Assembly (NCBI GenBank): GCA_022776205.1
Contig: JALFIK010000030.1
Location: forward strand, 1-5,965
DNA: 5,965 nucleotides
Source of the DNA: Eubacterium sp.
Lineage (GTDB): Bacteria; Bacillota; Clostridia; Lachnospirales; Lachnospiraceae
Direction: 5' to 3'
The position numbers and the translations under genes were made by a program. A model generated the notes under the pieces. It saw nothing but the letters and a program-made list of their open reading frames with translations, ran no database searches and was not told the origin of the DNA. Numbering within the stretch: the stretch's first letter is position 1; every line of letters begins with the position of its first letter. Shown here in pieces: positions 5,938 to 5,965 of the stretch.

Positions 5938-5965
5938 AAATATATATAAATATAATAAGTTATCC
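5938..5965. other. Edge of probable oriC: 21-bp A/T run and cut-off DnaA box
   Basis: Bases 5938-5958 are all A or T, a candidate unwinding or spacer element. The last six bases, 5960-5965, read TTATCC on the plus strand, which is the start of the strongest DnaA box TTATCCACA; the last three bases are outside the window. With the box at 5915-5923 this suggests that the right edge lies inside an origin between dnaA and dnaN. Only 54 bp are visible, so the full box array and any unwinding element cannot be judged. Confidence 0.5.

Noticed and set aside
1..5965. Mobile elements, CRISPR arrays, tRNA/rRNA, defence or novel systems
   Set aside because: The block is densely filled by five recognised housekeeping genes in a known order; no long repeats, inverted termini or unexplained coding regions were seen.

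Overview
The window is an ordered block of chromosomal housekeeping genes next to a replication origin. All genes lie on the minus strand. In transcription order (right to left) they are dnaN (sliding clamp), a small S4-domain gene of the yaaA type, recF, gyrB, and the first 461 codons of gyrA, which runs off the left edge. This is the classic Firmicutes order dnaA-dnaN-yaaA-recF-gyrB-gyrA; dnaA itself would lie just past the right edge. Moderately low GC, strong AGGAGG-type ribosome binding sites, a GyrB of 643 residues without the long insertion of enteric bacteria, and the overall wording of GyrA and GyrB suggest an anaerobic Clostridia member, most likely Lachnospiraceae. That placement is from memory of the families, not from a search.

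Layout: 5912-5965 is the start of the dnaA-dnaN intergenic region. It holds a consensus DnaA box, a 21-bp pure A/T run, and six bases at the window edge that look like the start of a second DnaA box, so it probably belongs to oriC. dnaN occupies 4799-5911, yaaA 4559-4768 and recF 3434-4528, with 30-bp gaps and no terminator between them, so these three look like one operon. A 72-bp gap (3362-3433) then carries a strong extended -10 promoter driving gyrB (1430-3361). A 44-bp gap without terminator or clear promoter separates gyrB from gyrA (1385 to beyond base 1), consistent with co-transcription of the two gyrase subunits. No gene-free stretch reaches 300 bp.

Functionally the genes cover replication and its upkeep: the clamp tethers the polymerase, RecF acts at stalled forks and gaps, gyrase removes positive supercoils ahead of forks, and the S4 protein is a likely RNA or ribosome binding factor carried in the cluster. 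No mobile element, CRISPR array, tRNA, rRNA or defence gene was seen, and I found no undescribed system. The points most worth a second look are the consensus DnaA-box matches inside and beside dnaN, gyrB and gyrA; a glycine at the GyrA position equivalent to E. coli Asp87 (a fluoroquinolone determinant); and a direct repeat that brackets the gyrB promoter.
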